Notes under the pieces: model-generated
The model's database searches: none
What the model saw: only the letters and a program-made list of their open reading frames with translations
What the model was told of the DNA's origin: nothing
Shown here: piece after piece, positions 8,640 to 18,162 of the stretch
Layout of the letters: every line of letters starts with the position of its first letter
How positions within the stretch are numbered: the stretch's first letter is position 1
From: Eubacteriales bacterium
GTDB taxonomy: Bacteria; Bacillota; Clostridia; Peptostreptococcales; Anaerovoracaceae
Direction of reading: 5' to 3'
Length of the DNA: 64,000 nt
NCBI GenBank assembly: GCA_028692105.1
Contig: JAQUYC010000002.1
Coordinates: 112,536-176,535, forward strand
Made by a program: the position numbers and the translations under genes

Positions 8640-9425
8640 ATGAAAACAAGGATATTATCGGGGCTCATAATGCTGCCGCTCCTGGCCATTGTGTTTATCG
8701 GAGGCAGACTGCTTCTTGTTGCCTGTTTTGCAATAGGTGTCATGGGAATAAGGGAATTTTATAAAGGATTTGAGAATATAAATATAAAACCTTCTTTTTT
8801 GATTGCCAACATCAGTATTCTTGCTGTTTATGCCATCAATCTCTTTGCTCCGACACAATATCAGTATTATATGCTGTGGTTTATGGCAGTAATAATCATG
8901 AGCCTTCTTTACTTATTCAACATTGAACACAGAGAACTTACAGATGCAATGGCGACTATAACAGGAATTTTTTATGTCGTATTTCTTTCGTTACATGTAA
9001 CTTTAGTTGAGCAAACCGGTGAATACGGCATTATGGTTTGGCTGATATTCCTGACTGCTTTTGGTACAGATATAATGGCGTATTTCACGGGTTATGCTTT
9101 AGGTAAACATAAACTTGCACCGAAAATCAGTCCAAAAAAGACGATTGAGGGTTCTGCCGGCGGAATTCTGGGAAGCGTTATATTTTGTGCGGTCTTCGGC
9201 TATTTCGTGACTCCGGGATTATTGGTGCATTGCATTATCATCGGCATTCTTGGCGGAGTAATATCACAGTTCGGAGATCTGACAGCATCTATATTTAAAC
9301 GTAAAATGGGCATAAAAGACTATGGGAATCTAATCCCGGGTCATGGCGGAATCCTGGATCGTTTTGACAGCGTGCTGTTTACCGCACCGATGGTGTATTA
9401 TTATATTATTTTCATAATAAGTTAA
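8640..9425 (+). CDS. cdsA: phosphatidate cytidylyltransferase
   Basis: About 261 residues, with multiple transmembrane segments and the CdsA signature near the C-terminus (SIFKRKMGIKDYGNLIPGHG, then GILDRFDS). It makes CDP-diacylglycerol from phosphatidate and CTP in the membrane. I chose ATG 8640 because family proteins start MKTRILSG and an AAGGTGA lies at good distance. A GTG at 8628 would give a GTGA overlap with uppS and four extra residues. The gene is followed by a 177-base gap with an inverted repeat. Confidence 0.94.
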   Translation: MKTRILSGLIMLPLLAIVFIGGRLLLVACFAIGVMGIREFYKGFENINIKPSFLIANISILAVYAINLFAPTQYQYYMLWFMAVIIMSLLYLFNIEHRELTDAMATITGIFYVVFLSLHVTLVEQTGEYGIMVWLIFLTAFGTDIMAYFTGYALGKHKLAPKISPKKTIEGSAGGILGSVIFCAVFGYFVTPGLLVHCIIIGILGGVISQFGDLTASIFKRKMGIKDYGNLIPGHGGILDRFDSVLFTAPMVYYYIIFIIS

Positions 9426-9524
9426 TAAACTTTAAAATAGAATATGGAGATGCGGAGCATACCTTTGTATAACAAAAATACTTACAGTTTTCATATTATC
9501 ACGATTCGGTTCATTATTTTTAAT

Positions 9525-9561
9525 CCAAAAAACAAACGTTATCCGTAACCGTGTTTTTTGG
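9525..9561 (+). repeat. inverted repeat in the cdsA-dxr gap
   Basis: Outer arms of 10 bp (9525-9534 and 9552-9561, A6/T6 core flanked by CC/GG) enclose an inner GTTA/TAAC pairing. The T6 tract is inside the stem, so this is not a standard terminator. It could act as a protein-binding palindrome or an mRNA stability hairpin. Confidence 0.5.
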
Positions 9562-9602
9562 CAATGCCTCCGACCTGTTTGAGGAATATATAAGGAGTCC
9601 AC

Positions 9603-10736
9603 ATGAAAAAAATTGCCATACTGGGTTCGACCGGCTCTATCGGAACCCAAACCCTGGATATTATAGAAGAGAACCCCGACCGCTATCAGGCAGCAGTCTT
9701 AACCTGTGGAAACAATATCGAATTACTCGGAAAGCAGATAGAAAAGCACAGGCCTTCACTGGCAGTTGTCATGAATGAAAGTGACGCGGCGTCGATGCGG
9801 AAAAAGTATCCTCATACCGAAGTATTGTTTGGAATGGAAGGCTTAATGACTGCAGCGGCTGAAACAGACTGTGATATTGTTTTGAATTCCCTGATGGGTA
9901 TGTTAGGTTTAGCTCCCACATACTATGCCATTAAGGCGGGCAAAGATATTGCACTTGCAAATAAAGAAACTCTTGTGGCCGGAGGCGAGCTTATTATGGA
10001 TGCCGTTGATGATCAAAAGGTTCGGCTTCTACCGGTTGACAGTGAACACAGTGCTATATTTCAAGCACTGCAGGGCAACGAACAGAAGGATATAAACCGG
10101 ATCATCCTGACAGCTTCAGGCGGACCGTTTCGTGGGTATACAATTGATCAGCTCGAACATGTTACCAGCAGCCAGGCACTGAAACATCCTAATTGGAAGA
10201 TGGGTGCAAAAATTACGATAGACTCGGCAACGATGATGAATAAAGGACTGGAAGTTATTGAAGCCAGATGGCTTTTTAATATTCCGCCGGATACAATAGA
10301 AGTGACAGTACATCCTCAAAGCATCATACACTCCATGGTGGAATATGTTGACCATTCCATAATTGCGCAGCTGGGAGTACCGGATATGAGAATACCTATC
10401 AGCTATGCCTTAAGCTATCCAAAAAGACTGGATAACCCATACGAAAGCGTCGATTTTACAAAGACAGGTACACTTACATTTGAAACTCCGGATTATAATA
10501 CTTTTGAATGTCTCACCCTTGCCTATGAAGCAGTCAGAGAAGGCGGAAGCTACCCGGTTGTTTTAAATGCCGCGAATGAAGTTTTGGTACAACAATTTTT
10601 AGAGGATAGGATAAGTTTTTTAGATATTCAGAATACTATAAAGAAAGTAATAGAAAAACATGAACCGGAATATCATCTAAATTTAGAAACTATATTAGAG
10701 ATTGATCGTAATGTCAGGGGGGATTTGACACTGTGA
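9603..10736 (+). CDS. dxr: 1-deoxy-D-xylulose 5-phosphate reductoisomerase
   Basis: 377 residues. The NADPH-binding LGSTGSIGTQTLDII lies at the N-terminus; ANKETLVAGG, PVDSEHSAIFQ, TASGGPFRG and KMGAKITIDSATMMNKGLE follow, all typical of DXR. It converts DXP to MEP, the committed step of the non-mevalonate isoprenoid pathway. ATAAGGAG precedes the ATG. It overlaps rseP by GTGA. With ispG and uppS it forms a small isoprenoid cluster. Confidence 0.97.
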   Translation: MKKIAILGSTGSIGTQTLDIIEENPDRYQAAVLTCGNNIELLGKQIEKHRPSLAVVMNESDAASMRKKYPHTEVLFGMEGLMTAAAETDCDIVLNSLMGMLGLAPTYYAIKAGKDIALANKETLVAGGELIMDAVDDQKVRLLPVDSEHSAIFQALQGNEQKDINRIILTASGGPFRGYTIDQLEHVTSSQALKHPNWKMGAKITIDSATMMNKGLEVIEARWLFNIPPDTIEVTVHPQSIIHSMVEYVDHSIIAQLGVPDMRIPISYALSYPKRLDNPYESVDFTKTGTLTFETPDYNTFECLTLAYEAVREGGSYPVVLNAANEVLVQQFLEDRISFLDIQNTIKKVIEKHEPEYHLNLETILEIDRNVRGDLTL

Positions 10737-11734
10737 TAATGATTGTATATGCAATCTTAATATTTTGCCTGCTCATATTTGTGCATGAGTTTGGACATTT
10801 TATAGCTGCAAAGGCAGTAGGAATTAAAGTCAATGAGTTTTCTTTGGGAATGGGACCGCTATTGTTTCATTTTACTAAGGGAGATACAGAGTATTCACTG
10901 AGAGCATTGCCGATAGGCGGGTATTGTAAAATGGAAGGTGAGGATGAAGAATCAAGTGATGCCTCAGCTTTTAACAATAAATCATGGCCTGCGAAAATGC
11001 TTGTCGTGGTTGCAGGTTCAGTAATGAATCTCTTACTTGCAATTTTGATTCTTTCCATCGTTTTTTTTGCTGTAGGCGTACCCAACAATACAATAAAAGT
11101 GTTGTCACCGGAAATGCCTGCAGTCAGGTCCGGTCTTATGCCCGGAGATCAGATCGTTCAAATTGAGGATGAGGCAATACGTGAATGGAACGATATTCTT
11201 GATGCCATCGGAAATAGTAAAGAGGATACTTTGACGGTTATTGCAGACCGTAATGGACAAAGAATGATCTTTGCAGTCGATGTTATGACAGCAGAAGACG
11301 GGAGAAGAGTAATCGGGATACAGCCTGATTTTGAAAAAAGTCCTGTAAGGTCAATTCTACTGGGGACTCAAGGGACTTTTCAAATGGGAGTTGAAATGAT
11401 CAAAGCAATAGGTCAGTTGATTTCCGGGGAATTATCGACAGAAGCGTTGACCGGTCCGGTCGGAATCGTATATATAGTTGGTGATACTGCGAAGCTGGGA
11501 TTGCTTTATCTGGCGCAGCTGACCGCATTGATAAGTTTGAACCTTGCAATTGTCAACATGCTGCCATTCCCCGCATTGGACGGAGGACGTGTATTATTCC
11601 TTATAATAAGGAGATTTACCGGTAAAGCAATTACTGATAATACCGAAGGAACGATTCATTTTGTAGGTTTGATGCTGTTGTTCGGCTTGATGATCTACAT
11701 CACTTTTCAGGATATCGGAAGGTTTTTATTATGA
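10733..11734 (+). CDS. rseP: RIP metalloprotease RseP (site-2 protease family)
   Basis: 333 residues from GTG 10733, which overlaps the dxr stop and lies 9-10 bases after a run of six G; ATG 10739 is possible. The zinc site HEFGH is at residues 18-22 inside the first membrane helix. A PDZ domain occupies the middle (around SPEMPAVRSGLMPGDQIVQI), and the second active-site motif NMLPFPALDGGR is near the C-terminus. It cleaves membrane-embedded anti-sigma factors or signal peptide remnants. The overlapping dxr-rseP-ispG order is conserved in Bacillota. Confidence 0.95.
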   Translation: MIMIVYAILIFCLLIFVHEFGHFIAAKAVGIKVNEFSLGMGPLLFHFTKGDTEYSLRALPIGGYCKMEGEDEESSDASAFNNKSWPAKMLVVVAGSVMNLLLAILILSIVFFAVGVPNNTIKVLSPEMPAVRSGLMPGDQIVQIEDEAIREWNDILDAIGNSKEDTLTVIADRNGQRMIFAVDVMTAEDGRRVIGIQPDFEKSPVRSILLGTQGTFQMGVEMIKAIGQLISGELSTEALTGPVGIVYIVGDTAKLGLLYLAQLTALISLNLAIVNMLPFPALDGGRVLFLIIRRFTGKAITDNTEGTIHFVGLMLLFGLMIYITFQDIGRFLL

Positions 11735-12804
11735 GCAGAAAGGTTAATTGCGGAGGCGTTCTTATTGGAGGCGGAGCTCCAATAACTATACAATCCATGA
11801 CAAATACAGATACAAGAAATATAGCTGACACTGTTTTGCAGATTGAAAGATTAAAAGAAGCCGGCTGTGATATTGTGCGCTGTGCGATCCCAGATATGGA
11901 AGCGGCAGAAGCATTCGGAGCAATAAAAAAGAAAGTAAAGGTTCCGCTGGTTGCCGATATCCACTTCGACTACCGTTTGGCAGTTGCCGCTATTAAAAAT
12001 GGAGCGGACAAGGTACGAATTAACCCCGGCAATATCGGAAGCTGTGAAAGAGTAAAAGCTGTCATCGACGCAGCTAAAGAGAGACAAATTCCCATTCGCA
12101 TCGGTGTAAATTCCGGCTCACTTGAAAAAGAAATTTTAGAAAAATATATGGGTATATCCGCTGAAGCGCTTGTCGAAAGTGCCCTGAAAAATATTAAGAT
12201 GATTGAAGATATGGATTTTTCGGATATAGTTGTATCCCTGAAATCATCGGATGTCAGGCTGAATTATCAGGCGCATAATCTGATTTATAGGCAGATGGAC
12301 TATCCTTTGCATATAGGCATCACAGAAGCGGGTACAGTAGAAAGCGGCAAAGCAAAATCTGCTGTAGGAATCGGTTCCTTGCTTCTTCAGAGGATTGGTG
12401 ATACTATAAGGGTTTCCCTGACAGGAGATCCGGTAAACGAAGTCTATTTTGCGTGCGAAATACTAAAAGCTTTAAATTTAAAACATAGTTCGATTAATTT
12501 CATTTCCTGTCCTACATGCGGACGATGTGGTGTCGATCTGGCAAAAATAACTGCGGAGGTAGAAAATGCTTTAAGACCCATCGAAGAGAAAATGAGGAAT
12601 AACCTCATGCCGTCCTTCACAGTAGCGGTTATGGGCTGCGAAGTAAACGGACCCGGAGAGGCTCGGGAAGCAGATTTTGGTGTAGCATGCGGAAAGGGAA
12701 AGGGACTGATCTTCAAAAATGGTAAGATAGTTCGTACTGTGAAAGAAGAGGAAATAGCAAAAGAACTGATTCAATATATCAAACAGGAAAAAGTGCTGAT
12801 TTAA
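11731..12804 (+). CDS. ispG: 4-hydroxy-3-methylbut-2-enyl diphosphate synthase
   Basis: 357 residues. IQSMTNTDTRN at the N-terminus, a TIM-barrel core, and the C-terminal 4Fe-4S site (Cys residues in SCPTCGRCGVDL and the Glu-rich GCEVNGPGEA region) identify GcpE/IspG. It reduces the cyclodiphosphate MEcPP to HMBPP in the MEP pathway and needs an iron-sulfur cluster, in keeping with anaerobic growth. The ATG overlaps the rseP stop as ATGA. Reductants are not encoded nearby. Confidence 0.97.
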   Translation: MSRKVNCGGVLIGGGAPITIQSMTNTDTRNIADTVLQIERLKEAGCDIVRCAIPDMEAAEAFGAIKKKVKVPLVADIHFDYRLAVAAIKNGADKVRINPGNIGSCERVKAVIDAAKERQIPIRIGVNSGSLEKEILEKYMGISAEALVESALKNIKMIEDMDFSDIVVSLKSSDVRLNYQAHNLIYRQMDYPLHIGITEAGTVESGKAKSAVGIGSLLLQRIGDTIRVSLTGDPVNEVYFACEILKALNLKHSSINFISCPTCGRCGVDLAKITAEVENALRPIEEKMRNNLMPSFTVAVMGCEVNGPGEAREADFGVACGKGKGLIFKNGKIVRTVKEEEIAKELIQYIKQEKVLI

Positions 12805-12832
12805 TCAGATTCAATTGGGAAGGGAGATTTTT

Positions 12833-13291
12833 ATGATAGCTGGGTTTGAAGTATCAGAACCGCTTGTCTGGATAGTGATCGCTGTGATATTTGCAATAAT
12901 TGAAGGCTTTACTATGGGATTGACTACCATATGGTTTACCGTAGGCGGAGTGGCCGCCTGCATCATAGCTTTAATTGGAGGATCATTACTGATTCAGGTA
13001 ACAGTTTTTCTGGCAGTATCTATTATACTGTTGTATTTTACCAGGCCGCTTGCTGAAAAAAGGCTGAGAATAGGGCACGAAAAAAATAGTATCGATCAGA
13101 TGATAAATACAACCGGTATTGTAGTAGAAACCATAGAACCCTATCATACCGGACAGGTAAAATTGAACGGAATGATTTGGACTGCCGTATCAAAGGATGA
13201 TAATGAAATTCTGTTAAAGGGGGATATAGTTAAAATTGTAAAAATACAAGGGGTTAAGCTCATTGTTGAGCGGGAGAGAGGAGAAGAGTAA
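12833..13291 (+). CDS. NfeD-like membrane protein
   Basis: 152 residues from ATG 12833, after GGGAAGGGAG; an upstream TTG at 12815 is less likely. Two to three hydrophobic helices fill the first 80 residues. A C-terminal beta-rich OB-like domain follows (GIVVETIEPYHTGQVKLNG to VKIVKIQGVKLIVE), the layout of short NfeD proteins. These partner with SPFH proteins in membrane microdomains, and the next gene, starting at the base after this stop, is an SPFH protein. The pair sits inside the ispG-polC interval, which in many relatives is direct. Confidence 0.88.
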   Translation: MIAGFEVSEPLVWIVIAVIFAIIEGFTMGLTTIWFTVGGVAACIIALIGGSLLIQVTVFLAVSIILLYFTRPLAEKRLRIGHEKNSIDQMINTTGIVVETIEPYHTGQVKLNGMIWTAVSKDDNEILLKGDIVKIVKIQGVKLIVERERGEE

Positions 13292-14254
13292 ATGGGAGAT
13301 TTTATATCTATATTATCTATTTTTTTACTGATTATTATTGCGATTTTTCTTGTTGTTACCAATATTCGAATTGTTCCACAGGCGAGGTCATATGTGGTTG
13401 AAAGACTTGGAGCGTATCATGCCACCTGGCAAGTGGGACTTCACATTAAAATTCCGCTCATAGATAAAATAGCAAGAAAGGTTTCTCTTAAAGAGCATGT
13501 AATAGATTTTCCGCCTCAGCCGGTAATAACGAAAGATAATGTCACCATGGAAATAGATACTGTTATTTATTTTCAAATAACGGATCCGAAGCTTTACGCC
13601 TATGGTGTTGAAAATCCAATGGCTGCCATTGAAAATCTAACGGCTACCACGCTGAGAAATATTATAGGAGACCTGGAACTTGATGAGTCCCTAACGAGCA
13701 GAGAACATATAAATACAAAGATACGTATAGTGCTTGATGAGGCAACGGATCCCTGGGGAATCAAGATCAACCGCGTCGAAGTAAAGAATATAGTACCTCC
13801 TAAGGATATCCAGCAAGCGATGGAGAAGCAGATGCGTGCGGAAAGAGAGCGCAGAGAAGCTATCCTACGTGCGGAAGGCGAGAAAACATCAGCAATTCTT
13901 ATTGCAGAAGGAAATAAACAATCTGTAATTCTGACTGCTGAAGCTGAAAAGGAATCTAAAATTCTTGAAGCAGAGGCGAATAAGGAGGCACAGATAAGAA
14001 ATGCAGAAGGAAAGGCGGAAGCCATTCTACTTGTGCAGAAAGCCACAGCAGACGGCATCAAGATGCTGGTGGAATCAGACCCGACCAAGCAGGTAATCGC
14101 ATTGAAGAGTCTTGACGCCTTTACAGCTGCAGCGGATGGTAAAGCGACAAAGATAATAATTCCTTCAGAGATACAAGGTCTTGCCGGACTGGCGTCTTCA
14201 TTGTCTGAACTGATAAAAGAAGATAAAGACGATGATAAAGATAAAAGTTTATAA
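13292..14254 (+). CDS. SPFH/band 7 (stomatin/QmcA-like) membrane protein
   Basis: 320 residues: an N-terminal hydrophobic anchor (about residues 3-25), an SPFH/band 7 domain (VPQARSYVVERLGAYHATWQ onward), then a long charged coiled-coil rich in EAEKES/EAEANKEAQ repeats (about residues 185-260). Stomatin-type proteins form large oligomers that organise membrane microdomains and often control proteases. ATG directly follows the NfeD stop, and GGAGAAGAG serves as ribosome site. Together they form a compact NfeD-SPFH module. The specific client is unknown. Confidence 0.92.
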   Translation: MGDFISILSIFLLIIIAIFLVVTNIRIVPQARSYVVERLGAYHATWQVGLHIKIPLIDKIARKVSLKEHVIDFPPQPVITKDNVTMEIDTVIYFQITDPKLYAYGVENPMAAIENLTATTLRNIIGDLELDESLTSREHINTKIRIVLDEATDPWGIKINRVEVKNIVPPKDIQQAMEKQMRAERERREAILRAEGEKTSAILIAEGNKQSVILTAEAEKESKILEAEANKEAQIRNAEGKAEAILLVQKATADGIKMLVESDPTKQVIALKSLDAFTAAADGKATKIIIPSEIQGLAGLASSLSELIKEDKDDDKDKSL

Positions 14255-14296
14255 ATTTAAGAAACAGTTTAAATGCAGCAATTTTGGAGGCAATCA

Positions 14297-17200
14297 TTGA
14301 AATCATTAATTGAAAATGCAGTTCATTGGAACAAAATAGGAAAGCATTCAAAGGACAGTTATATATATTCCATTGAGAAAGCAGTTGTTTTAAAAGAGAC
14401 AGCTGCTCTTTCTATGGACATCAGATTGAATTTTATAATACCTTTTTCGGATACAGGTCGAATCTGTAATGCCATTAAAAATGAAATTTCGGGATTGCAG
14501 GGAGTAAATATTAATTATATATATGATAATGTTATTCTCACAGAAAAAGAAATCATGAAACTATATATCGAGCACATGATACATGAGATAAACGGCAGTT
14601 ATGCAGCAATTACAAAGACTATATTCCCGAATGAATTCACATATGAGGGCGGAAAACTGACAATCATGGCATTGGGAGCTGTAGCGGTCCATGAGTTGAA
14701 TATCAAGGTCGCAGACGAATTCAAGAGATATCTTAAACGTGATTTTGGTATGCAGGTTGACGTAGAATTCGCTAATCATGAGGATACTTACAAAGAAGTA
14801 TCAAGGAAAAAGGTGGAACAGGCGCATAAAGAACTGGAAGAGGCAGATAAGGCTCAAAAACTGGCCGCAGCTGCCGCCAGCGTAGCCGACAGTGCCAATG
14901 TCAGTGGAAATAGAAATTGTAATATCAATGGCAATGGCAGCGGGAATGGCGCAGCCAAATGGAAACATAAGGTAAAAGAAGATCCGGCGGACGGAAACAG
15001 AATCATGGGAAAACCGATTAATGATGAAGCAGTTCCGATAGCTGAATTGGCTGTGGAGAGCGGACAAACTGCCATAGAAGGAATGCTGTTTCGCAAAGAA
15101 GCCAGAACCATTAAGCAGAATAAGAAGCTTATTACTCTGCTGATTACCGACAAAATCACTTCTGTCTGTGTAAAGGTATTTGCATCCGAGACAAAATGGA
15201 ATGAGATCGACAGCATTTTACAGCCCGGAGACCATGTGAAGATAAGAGGAAGTGCTGAATATGACAGCTATGAAAACACCTTGGTATTCATGGGTAAAGA
15301 CATTGAAAAAATGGAAAAGAAAGAGCGGCAGGATAACTGTGAAAAAAAGAGAATCGAGCTTCATGCACATACAAAGATGAGTGCTATGGATGGTTTGAAC
15401 GATGTAGCAGAATTAGTAAGAACTGCAGCAAAATGGGGCCAGAAAGCGATTGCAATAACTGATCATGGAGTGGTACAAGCCTTTCCTGAAGCTGAAAAGA
15501 CAGTTAAATACGAAAATCTTGATCTAAAAATCATATACGGGCTGGAAGGCTATCTTTATGATGATTCCGGTGATACAGGAAAAAAGATCGACTATAAGTC
15601 AAAGAATACAAATCATATAATAATATTGGCCAGGACGCAGGAAGGGTTAAAGAATCTCTATAAACTAGTATCCTTTTCACATTTGAATTATTTCTATAAG
15701 AAGCCAAGAATACCAAAGTCAGTACTGACAGCCTACAGAGAAGGGCTGATTATTGGATCGGCCTGCGAAGCTGGCGAAGTATATCAGAGTATTTTGCAGC
15801 AGAAACCGGAAAGGGATATTGAACGTATTGCAGAGTATTACGATTATCTTGAGATCCAGCCTCTTGCAAACAATCAATTCCTTATAGACAACGGTACAGC
15901 TGCCAATGCCGAGACTTTGAAAGAAATAAACCGTAAGATAATTGCGATTGGAAAAAAGTTAAATAAGCCGGTTGCGGCCACCTGTGACGCTCATTATGCC
16001 GATCCGGAGGAGGCACTATACCGAAAAATATTGATGGCCGGCCAGGGATACAAGGATATTGAAGGCGATAAGGGGCTTTATCTCAGAACAACAGAGGAGA
16101 TGATCGCTGAATTTGAATATCTTGGTGATGAGCTTGCAAGAGAAGTAGTGATAGAAGCAACAAATCATATTGCGGATATGATTGAAAAGATAGTTCCTGT
16201 TCCGAGCGGAAAATTTCCTCCTAAAATCGACGGTGCGGATGTACGGCTGAGAAAACGCTGCATTGAAACCGCTTTAAGCATATATGGCGACCCGCTTCCT
16301 GAACTGGTGCAAAAGCGGCTTAACCGGGAATTAGATTCCATCATTAATAATGGCTATGCTGTTATGTACGTTACTGCGGAAATGCTTGTTCAAAAATCAA
16401 TATCAGATGGTTACCTGGTAGGTTCCAGAGGTTCTGTGGGATCTTCTTTCGCAGCAACCATGGGCGGTATTACTGAAGTAAACCCGCTTCCGCCGCATTA
16501 CATATGCCCGAATCCGGAATGTAAATCCTCTGAATTCATTCTGGATGGAAGCTATGACTGTGGAATTGATATGCCGGATAAGATATGTCCGAAATGCGGT
16601 ACTGTGTATTATAAAGACGGCTTTAATATTCCTTTTGAAGTTTTTCTAGGGTTTGAAGGGGATAAGGAGCCGGATATCGACTTAAATTTCGCAGGTGAAT
16701 ATCAGCCGGTGGCACATAAATACGTGGAAGACATATTCGGGAGAGAAAATGTATTTCGCGCCGGCACAATCGGCACCGTAGCAAGTAAAACAGCTTTCGG
16801 CTTTGTAATGAAATATTTTGAAGAACGCCAGCAGCCGATAAATAAATGGGAAGCGGACAGATTGACAGAATGCTGTACGGGCGTCAGAAGAACGACAGGC
16901 CAGCATCCCGGCGGTATCATAATTGTACCGGAAGGCCATGAAATCTATGAGTTTTGTCCGGTTCAGCATCCTGCAAATGATATGAAAACAGATATAGTGA
17001 CCACGCATTTTGACTATCATTCCATAGATGAAAACCTGCTAAAACTGGATATTTTAGGACACGATGTTCCTTCTATGATAAGGCAGCTTCAGGATATGAC
17101 AGGTGTAGATCCTTTGAAAGTACCGCTGAAAGATAAGAGGGTGGACAGCATTTTTAACGGAATCGAAGGCCTTGATATCAAGGATCCCAACTATGAATTT

Positions 17201-18091
17201 GTGCACGGAAGCTATGGGATCCCGGAGTTTGGAACGAAGTTTGTACGTCAGATGCTGGACGATACTAAGCCGGCAATGTTTGCTGATCTGGTTCGAATTT
17301 CCGGTTTTTCTCATGGGACTGATGTATGGATCAACAATGCACAGGAATTTATTCGTGATGGTTCTGCTACCATGAAGGACGCAATATCAACAAGAGATGA
17401 CATCATGAACTATCTTATTCAAAAGGATATCCCCAACAAGACCGCATTTAAAATCATGGAAAACGTCAGAAAAGGTAAGGGTATTACACAGGAGGAAGCA
17501 GACCTTATGACTGAGCACAATGTTCCGGAATGGTACATAGAATCATGCAGAAAGATAAAGTATATGTTCCCTAAAGCTCATGCAGTGGCTTACGTAATGA
17601 TGTCATACCGCATTGCGTATTACAAGGTATATCATCCTGTAGAATTCTATGCAGTGTTCTTTACTACAAAAGTGAATGACTTTGACGCAGAGACTATATT
17701 AAAGGGTTCAAAAGCGGTACAAGATAAGATAAAAATGATTGAGACAAAGGGTAAGAATGCCTCTAAAAAAGAAATGGAAGAATTAACTGTGCTGGAAGCA
17801 TCTTATGAAATGTATGCCCGTGGCTATGAATTTTATCCTGTTAAGATAGGCAGATCACATGAAACCCGCTTTTTCTCTGATGAAGGAAAAGTAAGGCTGC
17901 CATTTGTAGCACTTTCAGGGGTCGGAGAGAATGCTGCGAAAGCTATCGCTTTAGAATATACGAAAAAACCCTTTCTTTCAGTCGACGATCTTAGAAGCAG
18001 GGCAAAACTGAATAGGACGGCAATTGAAGCACTAATAAACCAAGGCGTTCTATCTGATTTGCCGGAATCGGATCAGCTAAGTCTTTTTTGA
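14297..18091 (+). CDS. polC: DNA polymerase III PolC lacking the inserted exonuclease domain
   Basis: About 1264 residues from TTG 14297 (GGAGG at 14286-14290; ATG 14273 lacks a ribosome site). Order: N-terminal domain; N/G-rich linker (about 192-222); OB fold (about 253-348); PHP domain from residue 351; zinc-binding CPNPEC and CPKC; polymerase core with PDIDLNFAGEYQ (about 792-803); C-terminal clamp motif QLSLF. Typical PolC is about 1430 residues and carries a DEDD 3'-5' exonuclease of about 170 residues inside PHP. Here GLEG (E417) is followed only 23 residues later by the next PHP ligand H440, and no DEDD exonuclease motif is present. All nine PHP ligand positions are filled: H356, H358, D365, H390, E417, H440, C490, D564, H566. 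Replicative role is secure; the source of proofreading is open. Confidence 0.93.
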   Translation: MKSLIENAVHWNKIGKHSKDSYIYSIEKAVVLKETAALSMDIRLNFIIPFSDTGRICNAIKNEISGLQGVNINYIYDNVILTEKEIMKLYIEHMIHEINGSYAAITKTIFPNEFTYEGGKLTIMALGAVAVHELNIKVADEFKRYLKRDFGMQVDVEFANHEDTYKEVSRKKVEQAHKELEEADKAQKLAAAAASVADSANVSGNRNCNINGNGSGNGAAKWKHKVKEDPADGNRIMGKPINDEAVPIAELAVESGQTAIEGMLFRKEARTIKQNKKLITLLITDKITSVCVKVFASETKWNEIDSILQPGDHVKIRGSAEYDSYENTLVFMGKDIEKMEKKERQDNCEKKRIELHAHTKMSAMDGLNDVAELVRTAAKWGQKAIAITDHGVVQAFPEAEKTVKYENLDLKIIYGLEGYLYDDSGDTGKKIDYKSKNTNHIIILARTQEGLKNLYKLVSFSHLNYFYKKPRIPKSVLTAYREGLIIGSACEAGEVYQSILQQKPERDIERIAEYYDYLEIQPLANNQFLIDNGTAANAETLKEINRKIIAIGKKLNKPVAATCDAHYADPEEALYRKILMAGQGYKDIEGDKGLYLRTTEEMIAEFEYLGDELAREVVIEATNHIADMIEKIVPVPSGKFPPKIDGADVRLRKRCIETALSIYGDPLPELVQKRLNRELDSIINNGYAVMYVTAEMLVQKSISDGYLVGSRGSVGSSFAATMGGITEVNPLPPHYICPNPECKSSEFILDGSYDCGIDMPDKICPKCGTVYYKDGFNIPFEVFLGFEGDKEPDIDLNFAGEYQPVAHKYVEDIFGRENVFRAGTIGTVASKTAFGFVMKYFEERQQPINKWEADRLTECCTGVRRTTGQHPGGIIIVPEGHEIYEFCPVQHPANDMKTDIVTTHFDYHSIDENLLKLDILGHDVPSMIRQLQDMTGVDPLKVPLKDKRVDSIFNGIEGLDIKDPNYEFVHGSYGIPEFGTKFVRQMLDDTKPAMFADLVRISGFSHGTDVWINNAQEFIRDGSATMKDAISTRDDIMNYLIQKDIPNKTAFKIMENVRKGKGITQEEADLMTEHNVPEWYIESCRKIKYMFPKAHAVAYVMMSYRIAYYKVYHPVEFYAVFFTTKVNDFDAETILKGSKAVQDKIKMIETKGKNASKKEMEELTVLEASYEMYARGYEFYPVKIGRSHETRFFSDEGKVRLPFVALSGVGENAAKAIALEYTKKPFLSVDDLRSRAKLNRTAIEALINQGVLSDLPESDQLSLF

Positions 18092-18099
18092 GAAAAAAC

Positions 18100-18128
18100 T
18101 TGCAATATCAAGGCTTTTGTGCTACTCT
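18100..18128 (+). promoter_or_regulatory. promoter of the rimP-nusA-infB operon
   Basis: TTGCAA (18100-18105), 17-base spacer ending in TGC, then TACTCT (18123-18128), an extended -10 type promoter just after the polC stop. A transcript from here would begin just before the leader hairpin at 18163. Confidence 0.45.
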
Positions 18129-18162
18129 TATAAGGTAGTAAAAATCTTGACTTGTGAATGCA

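Noticed and set aside
13600..14088. 162-residue minus-strand frame opposite the SPFH gene
   Set aside because: It mirrors the codon-biased coiled-coil region of a well-supported gene; its Ser/Ala-rich translation resembles no family.
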